Of a stretch of DNA of 64,000 nt, positions 24,530-37,600 are shown one piece after another (the stretch's first letter is position 1; the number at the start of each line of letters is the position of its first letter). The position numbers were made by a program, and so were the translations under genes. The notes under the pieces were generated by a model that ran no database searches, was not told the origin of the DNA, and saw nothing but the letters and a program-made list of their open reading frames with translations. The stretch covers positions 13,885,001 through 13,949,000 of the forward strand of contig NC_135416.1 in the NCBI RefSeq assembly GCF_051991245.1, in the 5' to 3' direction. The DNA is from Festucalex cinctus (taxonomy: Eukaryota; Chordata; Actinopteri; Syngnathiformes; Syngnathidae).

Positions 24530-26053
24530 TATTTATTTATTTATTAACGTCACTACTGTCCATTATATGAACCAAAACAACGGCAATTGTTGGGCCGGGC
24601 TGGTCACTGCCCCTAGCAGACAGTTACTGTACAACTGACCATATTTACATTCTCTCAAACCAATTGTGTCTAGAGGTCAGCTCGCCCTGATTTAATGAAT
24701 TTCCTCATTTAAAATGTTCATGTTTATATAGCATTAGCTTGAGTGCTCTCTGTTGATACCTTTGGTAAGATAACTGTCCAAGGGGAATGCTTTAATCTAC
24801 TTCAAAGAGGTCATTCTATCAGCTAAAGGTGCAAGTGGATGTAAAAGGACAGATGGCTGCCGACTACTTGACACTCTACGTTGGTCTCAACTCTTTGAGA
24901 TTTTCAACCTGAAGACTGCATTTACAACAACTTTGCAAGTTGATAAATAATGTTTTAATTATTAATCTGGACATTATAATAAGGGAGCTACAGACCCTGG
25001 TCATAAGACGAAATCGCTGAGGCCATACTTGCCCGATCCCACCCAAAGGAGCAAAAAATTGAACAGGAAAGTCTTGCAATTCGTCCGCGTGTTCTGACCG
25101 GCTGCAAGAGGCCATTGAAAGAGCATTTCCAGTCAGATTCAACATTGAAATGATATTACAATGTGTCCAGAAGCCTGATGAAGACCAATTTACCTTTTTC
25201 GGCTCACTGAGGTGATGAATGCTCACAGCGGAATGGTTCCACTGACAGAGATGGATAATGGTAAATATACAGCTGATGAAGCCTTTTTTCGCCAAATGCT
25301 TTCTCATGGACAACTTGAATTCAGAATTGTCTGCAATGATCAAAGAAAAATCCAAAGTTTAGGGTAGTAAAAAAATATTTCAGCCCATTATAATAGAGAG
25401 GTTTACAAAAGGCAGTAATTAAAAAAATATATCAGCATATATCATAGATGCACAAATTTCCTGCTCTATCTCAAAATTCAGCCGACGGGAGCAGCTCTAT
25501 TGCAAGAAAAGAATGTGTCACTCTTTTTGGATGAGTGAATTCAATCACAAGTTGGATGCAACTCTTCAGTCACGGCGCATGTTCTGAACCACCATGGAAA
25601 AGTTGGTATCACGTCTTGAAGAATTGCCAATTTGGTTAACTGATGCCCCCCGAGAGGCCCAACTGAAATTATTGTCGGCTTCCTCCCAAAACAATCGTTT
25701 TCTGTACCTCTCCTCTGGTTGAGATCTAATGCTTTTGGACGCTAGCGCTCCCCTTTCTCTCTTGCCAATCCTTCCTGTGTCCTGGTTAGGCAGGCGAAGG
25801 CTGTCTCCATGGCAACGAGACGATATGCTTGATCATACCAGATGGAAAACTCATGGCATGCGCACACATTCACAGTAACATACCACACATACAATCCTAT
25901 ATCATCGCCTACTGTTGGCTTCCAACGTTGACTTAAAATTCAGCACATTATAGCCGGCTATAAAAAAAATCTTTAGTTGTTCAACGAAGTGATACAGCAG
26001 CATCAACAATGATGAATTAGCAGGATCAATAAGCAACCAGCTATGGTTTAAAT
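23907..26053. other. Intergenic, mostly unique or unrecognised DNA
   Basis: A long (ATTT)n microsatellite occupies about 24469-24545. A 159-codon open frame on the minus strand (24876-25355) has no similarity I recognise and no splice or start context to support it. The plus strand across the same stretch has short open pieces that are equally unrecognisable. Confidence 0.45.
24469..24545. repeat. (ATTT)n microsatellite
   Basis: About 19 tandem atttatttattt-type units with a single interruption near 24530. Confidence 0.95.
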
Positions 26054-26707
26054 CAAAGGTGTCAAACTCAAGACCTACTGGCAAGATCCTCTCCTGTGTG
26101 TCATTTAACAGTATATGTGGCCCATGAAAGCTTGCTACAATTTTTTTCTGACTTATGTTCAATGCTGATGAAATATGTAATAGGATCAGCCAATTCCCAA
26201 ATAAAACAGGTCAGGGGACAAGAAGTGTAACTGCCTTGCACTGTGCAGTCCATAAAAAAACATTGTGAAGCTCAGCTTGTGGCTGGCAGACATCATGGCT
26301 AGCCATATATTTGAGCGGGGGAGCGACCTTTCAGATGAAGCCAAAGCAATAACAAATGCCATCTTTAGTGTTTTTATAGCATCGTAATTCACACTGCTCC
26401 AAATGTAACTACAGTATTTGTGTTATGCTTTCATAAAAACAAAGTATTTATAAGCTGTTGATGTTTCATTTTAATTGTTGTTAAATCTGTTCCTGTTTAC
26501 ATAGCAGATAAAGCAACATTCATCTTTTAGACCCAATGTAAAATGAACCCTTAACTGAAAACCACGAAACGAATCGAACATGACTTTTGGTGTAGCGCTA
26601 CACCCCGATCATAAATGTATGTGGATTCACTGAACCAACCTCACCCCTGCGTGTAACCATGACTGTGATGTAGTCCGTGATGAAAGTGAACAAGTTTGAC
26701 ACTTTTG
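26054..26707. mobile_element. hAT-like non-autonomous DNA transposon
   Basis: Terminal inverted repeats caaaggtgtcaaactc at the left and a degenerate complement ending gtttgacacttttg at the right match the caggggtgtcaaactc termini common in fish hAT elements. The flanking octamers are gtttaaat (26046-26053) and gttgaaat (26708-26715), a 7/8 match, consistent with the 8-bp target duplication of hAT. The 654-base interior has no intact transposase. Confidence 0.75.
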
Positions 26708-26730
26708 GTTGAAATGGAATTGGCTGAAAG

Positions 26731-26785
26731 GCATTTGACAATTGACAATTGACAAATTGACAATTGACAATTTGACAATTGACTT
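26731..26785. repeat. Tandem caattga heptamer array
   Basis: Six to seven copies of ttgacaa/caattga in direct tandem, with occasional extra bases. The heptamer is partly palindromic (caattg). Confidence 0.8.
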
Positions 26786-27913
26786 ACTAAATGAGTGTAC
26801 TATAGGTGGTGGTGAAAGTTTATTAGTCGCTATAGTTCAACAGCTTAAAAGTTTATTATACTGCAACAGTTTAATTCATTTCGTATTACTGTTCCAAAGT
26901 CTCTGCTACTATGCAGCTCTTGTTCAATCTAATCCAATAATGTAATGAAGCTGATTATTTTTTATGGTCATGAATATTCCCAAAGTGTGGTATCTCTTAA
27001 TTGCCTAGTTACCTGCATGTTTTAATAACTCAAACCCTAATTTCAGCATGCATTCATATGCTGTGAGGGAATGTTCATTTATTACTTTCATTTATCTTGG
27101 AATGTTTCTCATGATGCTATACTAGTGTGAGAACACATAATACTGTATGTAACTGTAAATCTTTGTTAAATATGTATGAGGACTGCACCGCCTTTCCGCT
27201 GAATAGCTGCGTAATAAATTCACAAAAAGATTTTGGGTTTCTTACACTTTATTTACTTGTTGCTATGAGTGCAATGAAAAATGTACAATGATCAAATGTA
27301 GACTGTTGAAAAAATATGTTTTAGTAGAAAATTACTAAAGTATTTGGATGTCATTTGAAGTCATACGATTGTAAATAAAGCTTGTGATGTCATGAACACA
27401 TTGTTACAGAAGATGGAACAGTATTCACGGTTCACTCTGAATAACAGCAGCAATAAAAGAATATTGATAGATGTTACTTATAATTATTAATATTTGATAT
27501 TATTCAATATTAAAATTAAAAATGGATTTTATGCAACACCGAAGGCAATGCCATGATTTTTAAAATCAATTATTGCAATGCATAAAACACAATATCATCC
27601 AAGTCACAACAAAGAAGAGTTACCACAGAAAGACACACAGTATACTTTAACATTCATACAAAATCACATTTTTATTTTTTTTTAAACAAATAGTTGACAG
27701 AAATACAATAAACATTTTACTTCACATTCTGGTGCCTATACTTTCAAGAAGTCTCTAAACATTCAGAACTTATATTAAAGGGCTTAACAGCAAGAACAAT
27801 AACCATTTTCCCCTTTAAACTCCTATTACAGCAGGTCTATACTGTATATTAAAGGGCTTGACCAAAGCAAGGACAATAACTCACTTTTTAATTAAATTGA
27901 TTTTCTTTCCTTA
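26786..27913. other. Intergenic, nothing recognised
   Basis: AT-rich with scattered short A/T runs; no supported gene, RNA or element was found here. Confidence 0.4.
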
Positions 27914-29806
27914 TTAGGGCCCGAGCAGCGACCGCTGCGAGGTCCCTATTGTTCCTGAAGGAATTCTTATTATTATTATTCTTTTTATTTGTTATTATTC
28001 TTTTCCGCAAACAATCACATTTTTGAGACACTAAACGTGAACAAAAACTCACCAAACTTTACACGCAGATCGGGCCTGGCGAAAAATTTGATATTTTAAA
28101 GTCGCCATACATGATAACAGAAAAATGGCTCTGTAGCGCCACCTACATAGCTTAAACGGATCCCTGTCCCGCTACGATTGTCCTACGGCTATGAAAATTG
28201 TGTGGCACCTGTAGCATATCCAGATGAACAAAAACCTCTTCGATATGTGTACCCTAAAATAGACAGGAAGTGAGATATGAGTATTTAAATGTCCAATTTT
28301 GGGCAATTTTTGCACATTTACAGGGGTCATACTTTTGCCCGCTTCTCCTACACGGTTAACCCGATTGACTTCAAACTTGGGATGTACCATCTCAACACCT
28401 GGGACAACACCATGGTAAAAAAATCTAAAGTTTTTGACATACTATATGACGGCGGTGGGGCATCAAATTTAGAGTTTCAAAATTCTTACTTAATGAAGCA
28501 TTCCCGGCTGTACGTTTCACCTAGAGTTACCAAAATTTGAAGACATATGTAACAGGCCTCAAGGTACAAAAAACTCTTTTTGAACCATATGCTAAACCTA
28601 ACAGGAAGTCCGCCATTTTGATTTACTTTGGAACGTGTTGCCATTTTTTTGGCCATTTCATAGGGGTCCTATTTTAACGAACTCCTCCTACAGAGTTTAT
28701 CCGATCATCTTCAAACTTGGTGTGATTCATCTTAAGATGTTGAAGATGAAAAGTTATTGAAAGCTTTTTATTTCGCCGCACGCTGTTGTCGTGGCATGCA
28801 CTTGTTTGCAAAGGAAAAAAATTCTTCTTAATGAAGAATTCTCAGTTGTACGAAGCAGCTAGAGCTACGAAAATTTGTAGACATATGTAACAGCCCAGAA
28901 TGTACAAAAAAGTCTCTTGCTGCTTTGTGCTAAACCCAACAGGAAGTCCCGCAGGGGCCGGGCATCACATTTTGAGCTAAAAAACTCCTCTTTAACGAAG
29001 CATTCCCGGTTGTACGTTTCACCTAGCGCTATGATAATTTGGAGGCATACATAAGAGCCCACGATGTACAAAAAAGTCTCTTGGAACCATCTGCTAAACC
29101 AAACAGGAAGTCCGCCATTTTGATTTACGTCGGCATTTGTAGCCATTTTTTGTGGTCTTTCATAGGGGTCATATTTTCACGAACTCCTCGTACAAAATTC
29201 ATCCGACCGTCTTCAAACTTGGTGTGTTTCATCTTAAGATGTTTAAGATGCAAAGTTATCGAAAGTTTTTTATTTTGTCACATGCTGTTGCCATAGCGAT
29301 GCATTGTTTGCCAAGTAAAGTGCTGCTTATTTTTTTTTGGTCTATACATGTGTGAAAACTCATGAAACTTTAGACACACATCAGACTTGTCATGAACATG
29401 AATTTTTAGAGATTTCTTGTGCAATTTGCAATAAATCGCGCCCTCTATACATTTTTATGGAGCATTTCCGATTGGATGATTCAAGCGCGAAATAACTAAA
29501 GATGACTTGACTTGACCTAGATTTGTGAAAACTCAGAGGCATACCTATTAGTCTAAGACCTACAAAAAGTATTCTGTAGCCGTATGCTAAACCTAAAAGG
29601 AAGTCCGCCATTTTGAATTTATTTTGGGAATTGCACACCATATTTTGCGTTTTGATTAAACTTTGCACACACAAGGCTTGTCAAAAACATTTTAGATGGT
29701 CCTTGTCCTATTTGACAGTACCCCAACGTGCCAGTACCTCGACGTGCAAGTACCCCAACGTGGCCCGGGTTGCGAGGGCCCTTTATAGCTGCTCGCAGCT
29801 CTAGTT
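27914..29806. mobile_element. GGCCCGAGC-type internally repetitive non-autonomous element
   Basis: The left end is gggcccgagcagcgacc with a short gcagcg/cgctgc hairpin. The right end is a hairpin, agctgctcgcagct, followed by ctag. The interior is built from diverged repeats of one module: the phrase aacaggaagtccgccatttt recurs at about 28611, 29102 and 29599 with partial versions at 28266 and 28941, and cttcaaacttgg recurs at about 28370, 28712 and 29212. Lacking long terminal inverted repeats and ending in a hairpin plus CTAG, it could be Helitron-like, but I cannot confirm the class. Such copies are abundant in teleosts. No coding capacity was found. Confidence 0.7.
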
Positions 29807-30549
29807 TTAACATGAATTTTCATCTATTTACAGCAGTGAAAGAAAGGAAAGCTACAGCATCAAAGGATACACACAGTATAATAGAATGATGTTTGTGTGA
29901 AGTTCAGGTTGTTTACTTCTTTTTATTTTTACGAAAAAATACATATTTCATCTTATACTTCTTCATTTACATGTAAAGAGCACTGTTCATGAATTCTGCA
30001 GACAACAGCAGTGACCCGACATTCATTTCCTCAGAGAAACACAGTATAGTTCCACACGTACAAAAAGTTCACAGTTAATACAATTGGAAAACAAACTTTG
30101 ACATACTTACATACAATATTTACAATCATTGTTTTAATTGTGTAAAATTCAAGCCCAAAACAAATAATTGCAAGCAGGGGGCTGAGACGTTCCCAAAATA
30201 ACGCTACACTTAACCTTTTGATGTTAATTAGTGTTCAAGGATTTTGCCGAGCAGGAGTTCACTGTTGCAGGGGACAATCAATCTGATTAGAGCGAAACTT
30301 TATGCAGTAAATTGCAGTATCATTTGAGCGACGAATTAAGAAGATTATGAAAATGTAATACACAAACACTTTGAATTGTACGTATAGACAGCGTATCATG
30401 CATGTGTATAGAATTTTCACATGCATGTTTCTTCATGTCATTTTGAAGCACGGCAGGGAAAATACTCATTTCGCAAGAATAATACTTTTTTTTTTTTTTT
30501 TTTGATTAAATTGGAAGTCAAGTCAAAAGAATTCCTTACAATATGTTAT
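29807..30549. other. Intergenic, nothing recognised
   Basis: AT-rich DNA downstream of tacr3 (its minus-strand 3' side). It may hold part of the tacr3 3' UTR, but no polyadenylation site could be assigned with confidence. Confidence 0.35.
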
Positions 30550-30624
30550 ATGAGCTCCCACTAATTTTAACATGGTATTCTGATTAATTTGTGGAATATG
30601 ATTTAAATAGCCAAATCTTCCTGC

Positions 30625-31345
30625 TTAACTCATTCACTCCCAGCCATTTTCACATAAGCAGTCCCGTTCGCTCCCGGCTGTTTTACTGGATTTTGACTGA
30701 TTTTGCAAGGCCCACAGAATATTGTGTTCAATTGCTATAAAAGCATGGAACCTATCAAAAGGAAGATTAACGTCTCTTCTTTCATCAGGAAAAAAAAAAA
30801 AAGTATGTTTCTATCTGTTTCCGTTTTGCACCAATTAGCATTAGAAGAGAGCTAAGTTTCATCAGTTTTCACAAATCTATTCAAAATTGTAAGTAATTGA
30901 GCTTTTTTTCTACATGGCCCTGGTTGATCTCCTTTGCTCTGCTGCCACCTGCTGGCCGTTTGTGTAATAACTACCATTTCTGCAACCGTTCTTTGCAGTT
31001 GAGAGGCTGCATCAAAGCCTTCTGTATGCTCTAGCATAAAAAACAAAAACAAAAAAAACGTATAAATACGTCTTTGGGACACTTAGAACATTAACTCTTT
31101 GACTGCCAGGCGTTATAAAAAAAAACAAAAAAAATCCACAGTGCTAGCCGCTTTTGAGCATTTTAACTCATCTTTCAAGGCAAAATGAATATTGTTTGCC
31201 TTTACTACATATACAATGTGGCTACTCAATGAAAGATCGCATTCCATTCATTGGAATTTTACTAATCATCATGAAACGTCTTTGGCAGTCAAAGAGTTTT
31301 AAAAAAAAAAACGTATTTATACGTCATTGGGAGTAAATGAGTTAA
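30625..31345. mobile_element. TTAA-flanked non-autonomous element inside a foldback
   Basis: Bounded by TTAA at 30625-30628 and TTAA at 31342-31345. The termini ttaactcattcactccc and gggagtaaatgagttaa are inverted repeats. The TTAA target is what piggyBac- and Kolobok-type transposases use; which one is not decidable here. Its right part contains the further element at 31091-31302. Confidence 0.75.
31091..31302. mobile_element. Second TTAA-flanked element nested in the first
   Basis: Starts ttaactctttgactgcc and ends ggcagtcaaagagttttaa, so it has TTAA at both ends and inverted termini related to, but distinct from, the surrounding element. This makes a likely third nesting level. Confidence 0.6.
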
Positions 31346-31675
31346 TATGCATCTCAGGGGGCGGCCATTTTGCTACTTGCTGTCGACTGAAAAATACAGT
31401 ACAGTGCCTATGGTTCCACTTGTGAACGTCACATGATCAAAAAGAGAAGACAGAGCCTTGACGGTCGTTACCTGACCCCTTTGGTACTGTGATGTTATTT
31501 TCAGTCGACAGCCGCGCAAGGCAAAATGGCTGCCCCCTGAGATGGATAAAAACAGGTGGATTTTTCTGCTTAATTCATTTTCCACTAACACAATATTAAT
31601 CAGGATACAAAGGACAATCAGCTTTTGAATTTGGGGGAGGGCGGGGTTCGTATATACGAGAAATTACAATACCAC

Positions 31676-34600
31676 TCAAGAGAATTGCTCAGCTTGAGGA
31701 TTCGGGGTGCCGCCATTTTGTGTTTTTATGCTTCCAATGCTGCAAGAGGCAGGCGTGTGGCGAGACGTGATGTAGCTTCTCTTCCTAGACGACAGGGACC
31801 ACCTCCTTCCGGGTCCGCCGCCATCACCGTCGGCGGGATCGTAAACCACAACCATGGTGGTGTCCATTCTGGACAGCGTGTACATGCTGCTGCTCTGCCG
31901 GGTCGGGTGCTGCCGGGTCGAGCGAAGTTCCAACTCGTCGTAGCTGGACACCTTGATGAAAGGGCACCAGCGAAAAGCTCGCTTGAACCCAGCACGAAAC
32001 CTGATGCGGTATCAGAGAGCAGAGAAAGCAAAACAAGTGTCACAAGGCGGGAGACTGATCAGAGAGTGGGAGAAAATGACAACACGAAGATAAAACTTCA
32101 TGTGTGGCTGTTATGTATGATAATGTATTCTGCGGTCAATGACTATTGAGCAGGGCTCTGGCAAGATTTCAACTGAGATGCATAAGTAAGGAGGTTTAAA
32201 TTGTTTTATTGTGCCCCCTGGAAAGATTTGCAGTTATATATCGATTTTTTATGTAAACACTGAAGCACCACTTTTGCTGTGACCAAACCAAGACAAATGT
32301 GGGGAGAAACTTTAGCTTGCCTATACAATGTAGTCCATTGATTCCGAACCAGTCTTGTGTGAGAGGTCATCAGGTGTTTGACTGGGAATGATCTAATTCA
32401 AATTTCAGTTTTAAGTGAGCGCAGGGGCGGAGAGGTGTGGTGGAACGTCAATTCCTGGCCAAATTGGCCACACATTAAGCCAATGTTTACATTTAATTGT
32501 ACAAAAAAATAACTGTTTTATAATGAGATGCTGTCTGTGTCAGCTCAAACGTGGAAATGGAGTGGAGTACACTGACTTAATAAAACCCACAGAAAGCAGA
32601 ACTTCTCCTTCTGAACATCCTATGAAGAATGCAAAAATAACAAACGCTATTGTTGTTTTTCCATGTTACAAAGATTTTATACATTGTATTAATTACAGAT
32701 TTGTTGTTGGACAATGGCTGAATTGACACATATTTTTTTATTGTTATTTTTTGATCTGATGAAAATCAAACATCCCATCCCAAATTATTCACAAGTTATT
32801 CAGTCCTTAAACATTCAGTGAAAACTAGTCATTTACACTTACTACTTATTTGGAGCACTACTTTTTAACCTTTGCTTGTGTCCCATTATTTTATAGGGCT
32901 GTAACAATAAGGGCAATATCGTTATATCGTGATATTAAAACTGCACAATATCGTCGTCGTCATGTTCACGATATTTGAAAGGAACACACCTGTTAAAAAA
33001 AAAAAAAGTCAGGTTGATTTCCATTTATGCAGTTCTAGCACCCTCTGGTGGTGAGTTTTTTAGTGCTATTTAATTTTAATTTGTGATGTTTTGGTCCTTC
33101 TATGTTTAAAATCTATGCTAATTGTCAGATGAAGGAGAATGTAATATGCCTGTGAACCGATTCAATATGTGGAGGAACTCAAGTAAGCACCTCAATATTG
33201 TAATTAGAGATTGTAGGTGGTTTATATGCATTCCTGTTATGTACAAAAGCACAATATTGTGCTTTTTTTTTGGTATGCGCTCTTTTTTTGTAACAATATT
33301 GTGACCTTTTTAAAATATCACCAACCTCACCACAATATCGTGATAATTATCGTATCGTGAGCTTCATATCGTGATAATATCGTATATTGTGATGTTTGGA
33401 TATCATTACATCTCTATTATTTTAAAGTAACAGTACTCTTACTTGAGTACAATTTTTGGCTACCCAACTCTGGTGACAGGCTCAACAATTAAATGTTCTT
33501 CCACAAGACGGCAGAAGTTACATCATGTTCCTGTGTCATGGTGATATTTTTATTTGTCAACTGTAAAATATTTGCCTTGGCTCAATAATGGTAATTTTAC
33601 ACTTTGTGACTCACTATGGCTCATCTGACCATGGAAGACTTGAACATTAGCTGCACTTTAGATGTTATCGCTAAACATATCACAAGTTCAACTTTTAAAA
33701 TGAAGCACTTTTGCCAAAATATTTGTTTTCTGACCATTTAAGGCCCCGTACATCACTTCTGTGTTTGGCAAGCATCAGACTCAAGTCTGTGTGTAGAACA
33801 GCAGTAGACAATTGTACAGTCAGGGACACATAAAAACAAGCTAAAGTTGCATTTATTATGTGGAATCGAACGACCACACGTCACGTTTGTTTGTCATATC
33901 GTGCATTATTTACATACATGTGCAAACTACAACTAAAACTTAAACTTAGCCCATGTGATAATCATGCAATCCTCGAGGGCTTCCTCGCTAAATAAGCAAC
34001 GATTTGTTATTTTTATCTAATTTGGACAGCAGTAAAATCGCACTGAATGTATGTAGCTTGAAAGAGTGCTTAAAATTAGCTAGCTGTAAAAATCAGTAAT
34101 AATACAGTCATTCGTTAATTCGCTCACAAGAAAAGTAAATGTAAAATTAAAAATGTTAAATGCCTGTATGTAAATTTATATTAATTCAGATACATATAAG
34201 GTAATTTTTTTCACCTTAAATTTAGATTAATTGTGATTAAGGGTTAATGAGACATGTTTTACCAACTTTTGCAGGACATTTCATTTCTCAGAATACATTT
34301 CAAGGACCTTTGCCAAAAAAAGAAAAAAAAAATCTGGCATGTTTATGATACTTATGTAAATATATTCTGACATAAATGACAGTTTGTATAAAGGGAGAAG
34401 GGTGAATTATTGGCTTTGGCGGTGGTCTACGCTCTGCTGAGTGCCCTTCTCCTTTCCGAGTCAATGCTCCCAGACAATCCAACCAGATATAATACACTTA
34501 GCCCTTTCACTTTTCATTAGGATGCAATGATTAAAATCTAAAAATATTGATCGTCAAAGGACATATGAAGCTATATGTAACATAATCTTTTTGTGAAGCA

Positions 34601-37600
34601 TATGATCTTAGTTCTTGCATTACTGTTGTGTAACAAAATCCAAATGCATGCGCGTGAGATAACCACACAACTGTACATCCCATCTCCCAATCTGTATTTT
34701 GCTATGTATTTCCTTAAGAGAAAAAAAAAATGTTCAAAAGGCTATCCAAGACGGAAATACATTTATGGTTTGTGTGGAATACTGTTGTAAAAAATAAATA
34801 AAACATCTGCACATAATTGCCGGAAACATTTACTTTGCAACTTTACACTGTAACTCACCTGCTGTTCAGGCAGCAGTAGATAATGGGATTGTACATGGTG
34901 GAGCTCATGGCCAGCCACAGCACAGACAGGTAAACTTGTTGGATGGACTTCCACTTGATCAGATGCTTGTTGAGGCCCGTTACAATGAAGTAGATATGAT
35001 AGGGCAGCCAGCAGAGGGCGAAGGTTACCAGGACGATAATCATCATCTTCACCACCTGGTTTAAAAAAATAAAATGATAAAAATAATTTAAATTGTACTT
35101 CTCACTTTACTAAACAGAGATAACTGCTTAAATGTAACTAAAAAAAAAAAAAAAAAAGAAAAGAAAAAAAAACACTACTGCTATATTGTGTTATTGTTTT
35201 GCATCACTACAACCTGCTGCTGCACAACCCATACTGGATCCAGATCACCTCCCACGACCTATGTGTTAACAAGGCCATGTTTTCTGCTCCAACATTCAAT
35301 CATGCGGCCGGCGCTCTGACACTCTCTTTCAACAAGTCTCTTCTCTGGATCGCAACTGTTTGATGCCTGGCAAAACACTCTCGGTGAATACCGTGGGCTT
35401 CCTCAGAAGCAGGCTACCGGAGACAAAACAGACATCGGCAGGTCCCTCCTGAAATGTAAACTCATGCAGAAACTTGAGCAGAAACTGACGCACCCGCCAT
35501 TTTGACAAATGCTCACGACATTAAAACAACCAAAAAAAAAAAAAAAAAAGAAAAGCAGCTTGTGAGCCCTGAGGTGGTGGATCGACAGCTCCAAAGAAGT
35601 CAGTAAATTTTTAATGGAAAAGAAATGAAGACTTAAGAGTCAAGGATGCAGTTGCCAAAAGTCACATTGTTTTTTCATTCCAAAGCGACACCAATTAACG
35701 TGCTTTAAATCTTTGAACATATTAAAGAGTGATGCACCAATGCAGATATCAGTATCCGTGTCAAAGCAGTATTGCTGTCCCCTCAATTATACTTACAAAT
35801 TTTAGATAGAAAAGTACACATGGACAGTATTTACAGTGTTACCTGTTGGCTGTAATAAAAGGTAAAAGTAAAACTACAACCCATGTGATGCTGAAGAATT
35901 TATTTCTATTTATTTTTCCACCCTGGCGCTGATGCTGCTCCCTCTACATTGTTCAAGTGTACTCCCAAGTACTTATTGCACAATGTCAATCTCTTTCCAT
36001 AGCTTGAGTGGTGGTCCTGGTCCGCTTGAAGTCAAAAACTAGCTCTGTGCTCTGCAAAATGGATGATGAACTCGGCTCGGGCAGCAATGGAGGTGGCTGT
36101 CAAGCATGGTCTACTATCTTTACGGCTTTTATATAGTGGCTCTTAATGTTCGAACTGAACTACCACATAACTGAAATTCCTTGCATTAGAAGATACACTA
36201 AATTAAATTTAAATAGATTAAAACAAAACACATTTTCGTCACAATTGCAAGACAATATCAAGTATCACAGCCACAGGTAAGAGTAAAACACAAATGCAGT
36301 ACACCAAACCGCAGTTGTTACTGCTAATGACTTTTTAATGCTTTTGAGGTGACAATTGCAGTGAAAACCAAGCGAGTCGGAACACAGATCAAGAACAAGT
36401 GCAAACCAACTGGACATGTAATGCTTCACAATCCACTGGATAGCGATAAGTCAATGAAACGTTTTGACACATTGCAAAAATGTATTGATACTTTGTCAAA
36501 TCTGTGTCACTGAATACTGACACCTGCTAGACATTAAAAATCCCTACAGGCAAACGAGTTGACAGCCTCAACTGACACTGATTTGATGACGTTGTATAAT
36601 GCAGTAGTGTTATTTTTCTTTCTTAAAGAGGCAGAGGAGGTTAGAGGCAGGCAAAGTTGTTAACGGGAGATTAACATCAGGAAGAGTGTTGAAGAGTCTT
36701 GCGTGAGAGCATAGAATAGAGCATAGAATGATTGAGCAAGGAGATGACAAAATGGTGGCTCATTGCTGATTTCAAGCACCTGCACTCCCAGGCGAACAGA
36801 GTGGCGAATGAGGTGGGCGGGGCTTACTGGCAGAGTTTGGCAGTGGAGATGTGAATGGAAAAACCCGCAAAATCCCGACTCTCTTTATCCTGTGGTCTGA
36901 GGTGTGTTAAGACCGGATTTGCCCTTGAAAAGGGTTGGTCTGTAATCTTAAATGTTAAAAACATGTTCATTATTTCCGACGAAAAATCTTCATGTGTTAT
37001 GGAATTGACATCTACATCGGTTTCACTTTGGCAGAGGTAATAATAACAAGCATATAATATCAAGAAAATCATCAGAGTCATTGCTGTAGCAAACCCAAAT
37101 AACTGCTTGTGAATTCATCCAGTCACTTACTGGACTATTCTGGTTGTCTACAATGTTTTGCCTTTCATCTGAGCTGTCTTCATCAGTTCACTGTCTACTA
37201 TGCACAATTAGTCTGGAAAGCTGTCATCTTGTGTTAACGCACAGGTGTCACACTCCGGCTCTCGTGGTCGAGAGTCCTGCATGTTTTAAAATATGTTTCC
37301 CTCTTCCAACACACCTGATTCAAATGATGAGGGTCATTATCAGCCTCCTGCAGAGCTTGCTTATGAACTGTACATAGAACAGTAGGAAAACACTTTTTGT
37401 TCCCCTTGTTGGGTGCCGGGAACATATTAAATACAAAATCAGTATAAGTGCTCCCCTGCTTAGTACCACGAGTCCCCATGTAATCCGTGTTATGAGGTAT
37501 GTGGAGGTTGGAAAATGTATGACATTAGTCCTCATATTAATACTATCCCAATCATATCTTCTCTCATCAGTGCAATATGGGAAACAGTCAAATGTATTCA

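Larger units (their letters stand above)
30550..31615. mobile_element. Foldback element split by a nested TTAA insertion
   Basis: If the segment 30629-31345 is removed, the flanks rejoin into a palindrome of about 350 bases. The left arm (attctgattaatttgtgg ... aaatcttcctgc) pairs with the right arm (31545-31615, complement of aaatccacctg ... cctgattaatattg). The inner palindrome at 31350-31544 starts catctcagggggc and ends gccccctgagatg. This shows that the host element was present first. A related palindrome lies at 49472-49682. Confidence 0.7.

Noticed and set aside
24876..25355. 159-codon open frame on the minus strand
   Set aside because: No recognised similarity, no splice or promoter context and no conserved composition. 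Such lengths occur by chance in 64 kb.
31350..31544. Palindrome considered as an independent element or hairpin RNA gene
   Set aside because: It is the inner part of the larger foldback whose left arm was separated by the TTAA insertion.
35200..35480. Plus-strand open stretch in tacr3 intron 3 (NPYWIQITSHDLCVNKAMF...)
   Set aside because: Looks protein-like over about 40 residues but matches nothing I recognise and has no flanking splice structure.
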